Positions 1 to 5,187 of a stretch of DNA of 5,187 bases are shown piece by piece. The DNA comes from Rhodoferax sp. (GTDB taxonomy: Bacteria > Pseudomonadota > Gammaproteobacteria > Burkholderiales > Burkholderiaceae_C). The notes under the pieces were generated by a model. That model did no database searches and had not been told where the DNA came from. It saw only the letters and a list, made by a program, of their open reading frames with translations. Numbering within the stretch: position 1 is the stretch's first letter; each line of letters starts with the position of its first letter. Both the position numbers and the translations under genes were made by a program. The stretch is from NCBI GenBank assembly GCA_021731215.1, contig JAKFXU010000475.1:1-5187 (forward strand), read 5' to 3'.

Positions 1-1198
1 TGCTGAAGACAGACCCGAACAGCCAGCCGAAGGCAGCGGCCGCGATGCCTCCGCTCAACAGCAGATGGGCTACCACGTAGCGGCGGCGCAAGAACCAGGC
101 GATGGTGGCGATCGTCAGCCCCTGGCCGACGTCCCCAAACATGTACCCGAACATCAGCGGAACAACGATGGCCAATACTTGAGTGGGGTCCGCCTCGTTG
201 CCGGTCGGCATTCCCAGGGCGCGCGTGAACAGTTCAAACGGCCTGGTCCAGGCTGGGTTCCTGAACAAGAGCGGTGCCTGCGCATGGCCCGGAGCAGCCG
301 GAAAATGCAGCAGCGCCCTGGCGCCGCAATGATCGACGGCCGACAGCAGTGCGCCTCCCTCAAGGTCGCTGGTCCATCCGGTCACCCAGACAAAATGCTC
401 GCCGCCATCGAGCGCGTGCACATTTTCAATCATCCATTCGAGTCGCGTCGCATCCCCGAGAAGAATGCGCAGGCCATGCGTGTGGTGCGATGCCTCGATC
501 CGGCTGCCGGCTGCCTGTGCTTCGCGCTCGATTTCATCCATGCGCGCCTTGATATAAGCCTGGCTCTGGCCGAGCTCGTCCTTCAACCACGGTGCAATCG
601 GATGCAGCCTGCCATTGAGTGCGCTGACCTGCGCCGAGACCGCTTCGAACTCGGGGGGGCTGGCCACGATAATGAAGAGCACAGACTGGCCGTGTTCAAC
701 CCGCAGCCACAGCGCTGCTGGCTGGAAATGCGCTTGCGCGTCCTTTGGCAGCTCCACCACGGCTGCTCTCAGCAGCGGTCCTGTTGCTGAAAGCCGGGAC
801 AGCTCCAGCGTCGTGCTTGCCATGGCGTCCAGAATCGATTGCCACAGCGCAAGCTCCGCGCGCTCGGATTCAAGCAGCTGCAGCCTTCGAATGCTGGGCT
901 CGGCCTCGATGGCCCACGCCTGCAGCCGTTCGAGCACGTCAGCCAATATCTTGCCCGGAGCGTCATGGACGGCCGACGGCTGCAGGCCTGATGTCGGCCA
1001 ATAGTGCCGGTAACGCCGCGCCAAATCGGAGAATTGCTGCAGCAGCGGACGCACTTGCTCGAAATACGGGGGCAAGGCAGCAGCCGAGCGCGTTTCAAGC
1101 TCGATCAATCCGGTTGCCGCCAGCGCCTCGAGCAGCAGGGCGCAGTCTTCACGCGCCACCAGCGCCTCGAACCAGCGTGCCGGGCGCGGCCGCATCAT
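1..1198 (-). CDS. ntpI: V/A-type ATPase subunit I (116 kDa a-like membrane subunit), 3' end outside window
   Basis: This is the N-terminal 399 residues of the membrane stator subunit of a V/A-type rotary ATPase. In this family the N-terminal half is a cytoplasmic arm that binds the peripheral stalks, and the C-terminal half forms the ion half-channels beside the K ring. Seen in the sequence: an open frame from the ATG at 1198 to the left edge, a soluble part of about 320 residues with a TGW motif near residues 273-275, then the family hallmark FELFTRALGMPTGNEADPT (321-339) and PLMFGYMFGDVGQGL (347-361), which begins the first membrane segment. A second hydrophobic segment (about 376-399) is cut by the window edge. 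Family members usually have about 600-700 residues, so roughly 200-300 are missing. The start ATG overlaps the stop of the preceding C-like gene by 4 bases (ATGA); the ATG three bases later is an equal alternative. Only a weak GGAG lies upstream, which fits translational coupling. A run of seven C on the coding strand (653-659) leaves the frame intact. Confidence 0.93.
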   Translation of the reverse strand, partial: MMRPRPARWFEALVAREDCALLLEALAATGLIELETRSAAALPPYFEQVRPLLQQFSDLARRYRHYWPTSGLQPSAVHDAPGKILADVLERLQAWAIEAEPSIRRLQLLESERAELALWQSILDAMASTTLELSRLSATGPLLRAAVVELPKDAQAHFQPAALWLRVEHGQSVLFIIVASPPEFEAVSAQVSALNGRLHPIAPWLKDELGQSQAYIKARMDEIEREAQAAGSRIEASHHTHGLRILLGDATRLEWMIENVHALDGGEHFVWVTGWTSDLEGGALLSAVDHCGARALLHFPAAPGHAQAPLLFRNPAWTRPFELFTRALGMPTGNEADPTQVLAIVVPLMFGYMFGDVGQGLTIATIAWFLRRRYVVAHLLLSGGIAAAAFGWLFGSVFS

Positions 1199-1968
1199 GG
1201 CAGCAGACTCCGCGACGCAAACGCAATGCGCGTTGCGATCTCGCCGCGCAAACGCTCAAGATCGAGCCATTGGAGCGCAAGGAACGCGAACGCAGCCAGC
1301 GGTTGCAGTGTGGAACGCCGAAACAAGGCCGTGAGCTTGTCTTCCAGCCGGCGCCGCAGGCGCCAGCCTTCGTCGACTGCCGCCCTGGAGAACGCGCCGC
1401 GATGGGACTCGACGGTGCGAACCAACACCAGGAAATGCGCAGCGTCCTCGTCTGACAGGGGCGGCATGCGGCTGCGCCAGGCCCGGTACCAGCCGCTTGC
1501 GGCTGCCTCCGGGCCAGCCCAGGTTTCATGCTGCCCGGCAACGGGCGCCACCGCCCCCATCGCGGCGGGGGGGTGGCGGCCTGGCTGGACCCTCAGTTCC
1601 GCCAACGACGCGTCGCGCTGCATCCAGCCATAGGGAATGCCCCCCTCCGCGAGATATTGCATAAACGGCAGGGTAACAATCAGTGAGCACCAGCGCAGCG
1701 CCGCCTGCCAATCGACCGGCATCCAGCCGGCCACTTCATCGACCCGCTCATGCCACTGTTCTCGTACCGCGCAATCAAGCTCATGCAGGCCCAGCGGCAT
1801 CGGCAACTGAGCGACCACGCGATCAAATCCTGAACGGCGTGCCAGCTCGATCAACGCAGACAGTTCACGCGCGTGTTCCATCTCGCGCCAAGCCGAGGCA
1901 TTGGCCCGGGCCGCATAGCGCGACTGGATCCGCACTTGTGCATATTCGAAGCTGCCAGGGATCATCAT
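1195..1968 (-). CDS. ntpC: V/A-type ATPase subunit C-like (AC39/d family), short form
   Basis: Probable central-stalk connector subunit of the V/A-type ATPase, which in this family sits as a socket between the rotor shaft and the membrane K ring. It has 257 residues. The sequence is largely helical in composition, with Arg/Glu/Leu/Trp-rich stretches. The N-terminus (FEYAQVRIQSRYAAR) resembles the tyrosine/arginine-containing opening helix of AC39 proteins, and the C-terminus (LQWLDLERLRGEIATRIAF) is amphipathic. Family members usually have about 330-350 residues, so this is a short, divergent version. I identify it mainly by position between a stalk subunit and subunit I; a profile search against the AC39 family (PF01992) would settle it. 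The start ATG overlaps the stop of the stalk gene by 4 bases (ATGATG), with no clear ribosome binding site, so coupling is likely. The stop overlaps the start of subunit I in the same way. A proline-rich low-complexity patch near 1540-1580 includes a C7 run on the coding strand. Confidence 0.68.
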   Translation of the reverse strand: MMIPGSFEYAQVRIQSRYAARANASAWREMEHARELSALIELARRSGFDRVVAQLPMPLGLHELDCAVREQWHERVDEVAGWMPVDWQAALRWCSLIVTLPFMQYLAEGGIPYGWMQRDASLAELRVQPGRHPPAAMGAVAPVAGQHETWAGPEAAASGWYRAWRSRMPPLSDEDAAHFLVLVRTVESHRGAFSRAAVDEGWRLRRRLEDKLTALFRRSTLQPLAAFAFLALQWLDLERLRGEIATRIAFASRSLLP

Positions 1969-2315
1969 GGGGTATCGCCGGTGCTTTCGCCCGCCAGCGT
2001 CGCGACGGCGTGCCGCAAACGAGCCAACTCCTCTGCCGTAGGGATATAGGCTTTCTTGAACTGCTTGGATTCGTCCTGAAATGCGGCAAGCCTTTGTGCC
2101 AGCGCCTGTGCATGGCCCTGCCGAATCGTCTGCATTCTTCGCTCGCAGCGATCGCTGATCAAGCGGGCCTGCTGGCGGGCCGCTTCGATCAGCTCTTCAG
2201 CCTGCCGGCGACAGGCGAGGACGGACTCGCGCGCCTCGCGCTCGGCCGCCAGCACCTTGGAGATCGCGGCTTCGACCGCCTCGCTGGAGGGCAAAGGCTC
2301 ATGGGGTATTGCCAA
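1965..2315 (-). CDS. V/A-type ATPase peripheral-stalk subunit (G/H-like coiled coil), first gene of the operon
   Basis: A 116-residue, charged, mostly alpha-helical protein. Residues of about 10-90 form an almost uninterrupted Ala/Glu/Arg/Gln-rich helix with heptad-like spacing (EAVEAAISKVLAAEREARES, then AEELIEAARQQARLI). There are no membrane segments or signal peptide. This is the form of the G/H (AhaH, NtpF-like) peripheral-stalk subunits of V/A-type ATPases, which pair with subunit E and brace the catalytic head against subunit I. Coiled coils resemble each other, so the assignment leans on its place directly before the C-like and I genes. The start is a TTG: an in-frame TAG lies immediately upstream, no ATG occurs until about residue 60, and a strong GGAGG (2328-2324) stands 8 bases before the TTG. 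Its TGA overlaps the ATG of the next gene. A candidate sigma-70 promoter lies just upstream (2380-2352). Confidence 0.78.
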   Translation of the reverse strand: MAIPHEPLPSSEAVEAAISKVLAAEREARESVLACRRQAEELIEAARQQARLISDRCERRMQTIRQGHAQALAQRLAAFQDESKQFKKAYIPTAEELARLRHAVATLAGESTGDTP

Positions 2316-2323
2316 CTACGGAT

Positions 2324-2328
2324 CCTCC
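2324..2328 (-). promoter_or_regulatory. Ribosome binding site deciding the TTG start of the stalk gene
   Basis: GGAGG on the minus strand, 8 bases before the TTG at 2315. It is the only strong Shine-Dalgarno sequence among the minus-strand genes here. With the in-frame TAG just before the TTG, it fixes the start of the first ATPase gene. Confidence 0.75.
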
Positions 2329-2351
2329 GTTGCTTTGCCGCCAATGAACAA

Positions 2352-2380
2352 ATCAGAGCAGCCAACCAGCGATATGTCAA
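2352..2380 (-). promoter_or_regulatory. Candidate sigma-70 promoter of the V/A-type ATPase operon
   Basis: On the minus strand a perfect TTGACA (2380-2375) is followed, after 17 bases, by TCTGAT (2357-2352), which matches 4 of 6 positions of the -10 consensus. Transcription would start near 2345, leaving a leader of about 30 bases that contains the GGAGG ribosome binding site. The location directly before the first ATPase gene, in a less GC-rich stretch, supports it. The weak -10 keeps this a prediction. Confidence 0.5.
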
Positions 2381-2472
2381 GCCGGTAAACAGCCTGGAAT
2401 ACGCCAATTGGGCGTTTTTGTTGGGGTCATTCTCGGCCATTCATGGCGGCCGGCGTTGACCAAAATCAAATA

Positions 2473-2485
2473 CGAATTGAATTCG
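2473..2485. repeat. 13-bp palindrome CGAATT-G-AATTCG, operator-like
   Basis: A perfect dyad with 6-base arms and a single central base, in the AT-richer part of the intergenic region about 95 bases upstream of the ATPase -35 hexamer. The size and symmetry suit a dimeric regulator site, but no regulator gene is in the window and no second copy was seen. Confidence 0.35.
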
Positions 2486-2552
2486 CCAGCGGCCCAGGAC
2501 GCAAAGCAGCCGGGGCCGCTGGCGGGCTGGAATTTGCACCGGACGACGCTGT

Positions 2553-2572
2553 GCCGGCTGGCGCCAGCCGGC
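2553..2572. repeat. Perfect 20-bp GC-rich palindrome
   Basis: GCCGGCTGGCGCCAGCCGGC reads the same on both strands, with its centre between 2562 and 2563. As RNA or single-stranded DNA it could fold into an 8-bp stem with a 4-base loop. No T run follows on either strand, so it is not a standard intrinsic terminator. It may be a REP-like element or a regulator site. I saw no second copy in the window. Confidence 0.6.
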
Positions 2573-2691
2573 GTCGAGGTCAAGCGGCTGATTGAGGCTG
2601 CATGGGCTGAGGGCTCAAGCCCGGCAGTCCAGCAGGCACTTTGCGGCTGAGGGGTGTCGCGCCCACCGACACAAAATACCGGGGGCGTCTT

Positions 2692-3150
2692 TCAGATCAG
2701 CCTTTTGGGCACTTCACGCGGCTGGCCGGCCTCATCGATGGCCACATAGGTGAGCGACGCTTCCGTCACCTTGGTGTATTCATTTTGCGAGCCAAAACGC
2801 TCGGCAAAAACCTCGACCTTGACCGTGATCGAGGTGCGGCCGATGCGCGTCAGCTTGGCGAAAAAGGACAGAATGTCGCCGACCCGCACCGGGTGCTTGA
2901 ATACAAACTCATTGACCGCCACCGTGGCCATGCGGCCACCGGCGTAGCGCGCCGGCACCACCGCGCCGGCCAGGTCAACGTGCGCCATCACCCAGCCGCC
3001 AAAAATATCGCCGTTGGCGTTGCAGTCGCCGGGCATGGGAATGACCTTGAGCACCAGTTCCTGGTCGGTCGGCAACGGGACGCTGGCGGCGCGGCTGGCG
3101 CGCGCCGGGTTCGCGCCCGGGTCGGGGTCGGTGCTGGGGTTGGCGGACAT
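2692..3150 (-). CDS. yciA: YciA-type acyl-CoA thioesterase (hotdog fold)
   Basis: A cytoplasmic acyl-CoA thioester hydrolase of the YciA family, which releases free CoA and the acid from a broad range of acyl-CoAs. With the ATG at 3150 it has 152 residues. The family core begins near residue 31 (ELVLKVIPMPGDCNANGDIFGGWVM, 31-55). NANGDIFGGW (44-53) is the family hallmark, and D59 in MAHVDLAGA aligns with the catalytic Asp of YciA (Asp44 in Haemophilus influenzae HI0827). R73 in GGRMATVAV, the VFKHPVRVGD segment (83-92) and YVAID (135-139) continue the hotdog domain. Residues 1-27 are a low-complexity Pro/Ala/Ser/Asp extension not found in the E. coli protein, with repeated DP/NP units. A GTG at 3156 could add two residues; I prefer the ATG. 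No clear ribosome binding site is seen. The gene is divergent from the ABC exporter about 40 bases away, and the next gene on the same strand is the ATPase stalk gene 376 bases downstream. Confidence 0.94.
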   Translation of the reverse strand: MSANPSTDPDPGANPARASRAASVPLPTDQELVLKVIPMPGDCNANGDIFGGWVMAHVDLAGAVVPARYAGGRMATVAVNEFVFKHPVRVGDILSFFAKLTRIGRTSITVKVEVFAERFGSQNEYTKVTEASLTYVAIDEAGQPREVPKRLI

Positions 3151-3190
3151 GGGCACAATCGAGGTTGTTTAAGTTTTGAGATTGTCACCC
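3151..3190. promoter_or_regulatory. Divergent intergenic region with mirror-image leaders
   Basis: Forty bases separate the two start codons. They carry an imperfect inverted repeat, GGGCACAATC (3151-3160) and GATTGTCACCC (3180-3190), around an AT-rich centre (GTTTAAGTTTTG). As a result each gene begins behind nearly the same string, GATTGT(G or CA)CCC-ATG. Promoters for both genes must overlap here or lie inside the opposite coding sequence; I could not find a convincing -35/-10 pair on either strand. The symmetry could mark a site for a regulator controlling both genes. Confidence 0.4.
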
Positions 3191-5038
3191 ATGCGCCGCT
3201 CTGGCGAACACACCGCCTCCGATCACGGCGCCGCCACAGCGCCCGCCACTGCCCGCTCCGACTGGGCCACCCTGCGCCGCCTGTTTCCCTATTTGTGGCA
3301 GTACAAATGGCGCGTGATGGCGGCGCTGGCGTTCATGGTTGGCGCCAAAATGGCCAACGTCAGCGTGCCTTTGCTGCTCAAGGAACTGGTTGACACCATG
3401 AACCCCAAGGGCGGCATCGATGCCCAGGCCCTGCTGGTGGTGCCGGCGGCCTTGCTGCTGGCGTACGGCCTGCTGCGCCTGTCGACCACCTTGTTTACCG
3501 AGTTGCGCGAGCTGATCTTTGCCAAGGCCACCGAAGGCGCCGCGCGCAGCATCTCCTTGCAGGTGTTCCGTCATTTGCACGCCTTGAGCCTGCGCTTTCA
3601 CCTGGAGCGCCAGACTGGCGGCATGACGCGCGACATCGAGCGCGGCACGCGGGCGGTTCATTCGCTGATCTCGTACTCGCTCTACAGCATCATTCCGACC
3701 CTGATCGAGGTGGCCATGGTGCTGACGCTCTTGGCCGTCAAGTTTGACGCCTGGTTTGCCTGGATCACCATCATTGCGCTGCTGTTCTACATCAGCTTCA
3801 CGGTGCTGGTGACCGAGTGGCGCACCCGCTTTCGCAAAGAGATGAACGAGCTGGATTCAAAAGCCCACAGCCGCGCCATTGACTCGCTGCTCAATTACGA
3901 GACCGTCAAATACTTCAACAACGAAGAGTTCGAGGCGCGCCGCTACGACGAGAACCTGGAGCGCTACCGCCGCGCCGCCGTCAAGAGCCAGACCACGCTG
4001 AGCCTGCTCAACACCGGCCAGCAACTGATCATCGCCACCGGCCTGGTCGCCATGCTGTGGCGCGCCACCCAGGGCGTGGTCGATGGCCGCATGACGCTGG
4101 GCGACCTGGTGATGGTCAACGCCTTCATGATCCAGCTCTACATTCCGCTCGGATTCCTGGGTGTGCTGTACCGCGAGATCAAGCAAAGCCTGACCGACCT
4201 GGACAAGATGTTCACCCTGATGGAGCGCGGGCGCGAAGTGGCCGACCTGCCCGGCGCGGTGGCGCTATTTCTCCCTCTCCCTCTGGGAGAGGGTCGGGGT
4301 GAGGGCGGCGCCAGCGTGGCATTCAAAAACGTCTACTTTGCCTACGAGCCGGCGCGCCCCATCCTGCATGACATCAGCTTCGAGATCCCGCCCGGCAAAA
4401 CGGTGGCCGTGGTCGGCCCCTCCGGCTCGGGCAAGTCCACCCTGGCGCGGCTGCTGTTCCGCTTTTACGACGTGCAGCAGGGCCAGATTCTGATCGCCGG
4501 GCAGGACATCCGGCAGGTGACGCAGGCCAGCGTGCGCCAGGCCATCGGCATCGTGCCGCAAGACACCGTGCTGTTCAACGACACGGTGGAGTACAACATC
4601 GCCTACGGCAAACCCGGCGCCAGCCGCGCCGAGGTGGAAGAGGCAGCGCGCGCCGCCCACATTCACAGCTTCATCAGCGCCACGCCCAAGGGCTACGACA
4701 CCATGGTGGGCGAGCGCGGGCTCAAACTATCGGGCGGCGAAAAGCAGCGCGTGGCGATTGCCCGCACCCTGCTCAAGAACCCGCCGATTCTGATCTTCGA
4801 CGAAGCCACTTCGGCGCTCGATTCCGCCAACGAACGCGCGATCCAGGCCGAACTGCAAAGCGTGGCGCAGAACAAGACCACGCTGGTGATAGCGCACCGG
4901 CTTTCCACCGTGGTCGATGCGCACGAGATTCTGGTGATGGAGGCCGGGCGGATTATCGAGCGCGGTTCGCACGCCGACCTGCTGGCGGCCAATGGGCGCT
5001 ATGCGCAGATGTGGGCGCTGCAGCAGAGTTCGGAGTGA
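3191..5038 (+). CDS. Atm1/ABCB7-type ABC exporter, fused membrane and ATPase domains
   Basis: An inner-membrane ABC half-transporter of 615 residues that would act as a homodimer. The Atm1/HMT1/ABCB7 group exports glutathione-linked metal or sulfur compounds. Six membrane helices are likely (about 42-62, 79-100, 157-182, 185-208, 276-294, 302-326). The group hallmarks are [15 protein letters not shown] (211-225), [20 protein letters not shown] (229-248), and LNTGQQLI (273-280), whose Asn and Gln correspond to glutathione-contacting positions in Atm1 structures. The ATPase domain is complete: A-loop Y385, Walker [10 protein letters not shown] (409-417), Q-loop Q457, signature LSGGE (513-517), Walker B ILIFDE (533-538), D-loop SALD (541-544) and H-loop H569. 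The oddity is residues 361-373 ([13 protein letters not shown]), encoded by an inserted palindromic repeat just before the ATPase domain. The reading frame is preserved and no motif is damaged. The ATG at 3191 is chosen over TTG codons at 3176 and 3182; no option has a clear ribosome binding site. The exact substrate cannot be read from sequence. Confidence 0.95.
   Translation: MRRSGEHTASDHGAATAPATARSDWATLRRLFPYLWQYKWRVMAALAFMVGAKMANVSVPLLLKELVDTMNPKGGIDAQALLVVPAALLLAYGLLRLSTTLFTELRELIFAKATEGAARSISLQVFRHLHALSLRFHLERQTGGMTRDIERGTRAVHSLISYSLYSIIPTLIEVAMVLTLLAVKFDAWFAWITIIALLFYISFTVLVTEWRTRFRKEMNELDSKAHSRAIDSLLNYETVKYFNNEEFEARRYDENLERYRRAAVKSQTTLSLLNTGQQLIIATGLVAMLWRATQGVVDGRMTLGDLVMVNAFMIQLYIPLGFLGVLYREIKQSLTDLDKMFTLMERGREVADLPGAVALFLPLPLGEGRGEGGASVAFKNVYFAYEPARPILHDISFEIPPGKTVAVVGPSGSGKSTLARLLFRFYDVQQGQILIAGQDIRQVTQASVRQAIGIVPQDTVLFNDTVEYNIAYGKPGASRAEVEEAARAAHIHSFISATPKGYDTMVGERGLKLSGGEKQRVAIARTLLKNPPILIFDEATSALDSANERAIQAELQSVAQNKTTLVIAHRLSTVVDAHEILVMEAGRIIERGSHADLLAANGRYAQMWALQQSSE
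4271..4307 (+). repeat. REP-like palindromic repeat inserted in frame in the exporter gene
   Basis: A perfect hairpin, CCCTCTCCC (4273-4281), loop TCT, GGGAGAGGG (4285-4293), followed by the tail TCGGGGTGAGGGC. This stem and tail match a palindromic repeat I recognise as common and dispersed in many GC-rich proteobacteria, normally between genes. Here it lies inside the exporter gene and is read as [13 protein letters not shown], in the flexible linker before the nucleotide-binding domain, where a few extra residues should be tolerated. The exact borders of the insertion are uncertain by several bases. Confidence 0.8.
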
Positions 5039-5072
5039 TTCAAGCGCTTGCCTTTAGCTGTCAGCTGCGCAG
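5039..5072. other. Short palindromes between the exporter stop and the long inverted repeat
   Basis: This 34-base stretch holds CAAGCGCTTG (5041-5050), AGCTG-T-CAGCT (5056-5066) and the overlapping GCTGCGCAGC (5064-5073). Any of these could form a weak hairpin at the 3' end of the exporter message, but none is followed by a T run, so no intrinsic terminator is called. Confidence 0.4.
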
Positions 5073-5187
5073 CGGGAGATGATCGTGGTGGCAGAGATTG
5101 GGGCATGGCCCCCCGCCTCATACTGTCAAATGCCCAGAAATCGGCTGGGACCCATGCCCCAATCTCTGCCACCACGATCATCTCCCG
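5073..5187. repeat. Long perfect inverted repeat at the right edge, arms of 36 bp or more
   Basis: The left arm at 5073-5108 (CGGGAGATGATCG to GGGGCATGG) is the exact reverse complement of 5152-5187, with 43 unpaired bases between. Matching runs right to the window edge, so the true arm may be longer on its outer side. The inner side stops at a C/C mismatch (5109/5151). There is no T run, so it is not an ordinary terminator. It begins 34 bases after the exporter stop. Possible readings are a small non-autonomous transposable element, a REP/BIME-like palindrome, or a fold-back join at the end of an assembled contig. Translations through the arms exist on both strands but only mirror the symmetry. 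I do not recognise the family. Confidence 0.85.

Larger units (their letters stand above)
2316..2691. other. Intergenic region with palindromes and no convincing gene
   Basis: These 376 bases lie between the stalk gene and the thioesterase gene, both on the minus strand. Besides the ATPase promoter I see four perfect dyads. CGAATT-G-AATTCG lies at 2473-2485. A 20-bp palindrome lies at 2553-2572. GTGTCG/CGACAC with a 7-base loop (2654-2672) stands 19 bases past the thioesterase stop and has no following T run in that direction. ACGCC/GGCGT (2401-2405/2411-2415) is followed by five T on the plus strand. An 80-codon plus-strand frame (TTG at 2408 to 2650) has no ribosome binding site and no family resemblance I recognise. 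Its last 25 or so residues look protein-like, so a decayed small gene cannot be ruled out. Confidence 0.6.

Noticed and set aside
65..790. 241-codon plus-strand frame opposite subunit I
   Set aside because: It is a shadow of the minus-strand subunit I gene, whose family motifs are clear. Its composition is that of antisense GC-rich code.
2401..2419. Terminator-like hairpin ACGCC/GGCGT followed by five T on the plus strand
   Set aside because: The stem has only 5 bp and no plus-strand gene lies upstream to be terminated. On the minus strand the T run is absent.
2189..2440. Minus-strand 83-codon frame starting MAENDPNKNAQ upstream of the stalk gene
   Set aside because: It overlaps the candidate promoter and most of its second half is an out-of-frame reading of the stalk gene; no ribosome binding site stands before its ATG.
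1683..2459. 258-codon plus-strand frame across the C-like and stalk genes
   Set aside because: It lies opposite two coupled genes and their ribosome binding site, and shows no domain or plausible start.
3140..3173. Plus-strand promoter for the exporter (TTGGCG then TTTAAG)
   Set aside because: The -35 matches only 4 of 6 positions, and the spacing to TTTAAG (22 bases) is too long.
2641..3393. 250-codon plus-strand frame covering the thioesterase and exporter start
   Set aside because: It is the antisense of YciA followed by an out-of-frame reading of the exporter; the His/Arg/Gly-rich composition is typical of a shadow frame.
4999..5181. 60-codon minus-strand frame starting MIVVAEIGAW at the right edge
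   Set aside because: It runs through both arms of the long inverted repeat and into the exporter antisense; the GGGAG-ATG start is duplicated on the other strand by the symmetry.
5073..5187. Long inverted repeat as the 38-bp ends of a Tn3-type transposon
   Set aside because: The arm length is close, but the sequence does not begin with the usual GGGG or end in TAAG, and there is only a 43-base centre with no transposase.

Overview
The window looks like chromosomal DNA from a GC-rich proteobacterium, most likely a betaproteobacterium of the Burkholderiales. This is inferred from high GC in the genes, a YciA-type thioesterase, an Atm1-type exporter and a CCCTCTCCC/GGGAGAGGG palindrome of a kind scattered through such genomes. 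I cannot name the genus from this sequence.

Left part (1-2380, all minus strand): the promoter-proximal end of a V/A-type (rotary, vacuolar/archaeal-like) ATPase operon. Reading leftwards from a candidate promoter at about 2380, the order is a small coiled-coil peripheral-stalk subunit (G/H-like), a short C/AC39-like central-stalk subunit, and subunit I (the a-like 116 kDa membrane subunit), which runs off the left edge. Both junctions are ATGATG sequences in which the upstream stop (TGA) overlaps the downstream start, so the three genes are probably translationally coupled. The catalytic A and B subunits, the K ring and the other stalk subunits are not in view and would be expected further left. 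Most bacteria of this type make ATP with an F-type enzyme, so a V/A-type machine would be an additional pump or synthase. Its coupling ion (H+ or Na+) cannot be read from this part.

Middle (2316-2691): a 376-base stretch with no convincing gene. It holds the candidate ATPase promoter and several perfect palindromes, the largest 20 bp.

Right part (2692-5038): two divergent genes separated by about 40 bases. On the minus strand is a YciA-type hotdog acyl-CoA thioesterase. On the plus strand is a full-length half-transporter ABC exporter of the Atm1/ABCB7 heavy-metal or glutathione-conjugate type. The two genes start behind near mirror-image leader sequences. The exporter carries an in-frame palindromic repeat that encodes about 13 extra residues in the linker between its membrane and ATPase domains.

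Right end (5039-5187): no gene. It is dominated by a perfect inverted repeat of at least 36 bp per arm around a 43-base centre, and the second arm ends exactly at the window edge. No tRNA, rRNA, CRISPR array or transposase gene was seen.
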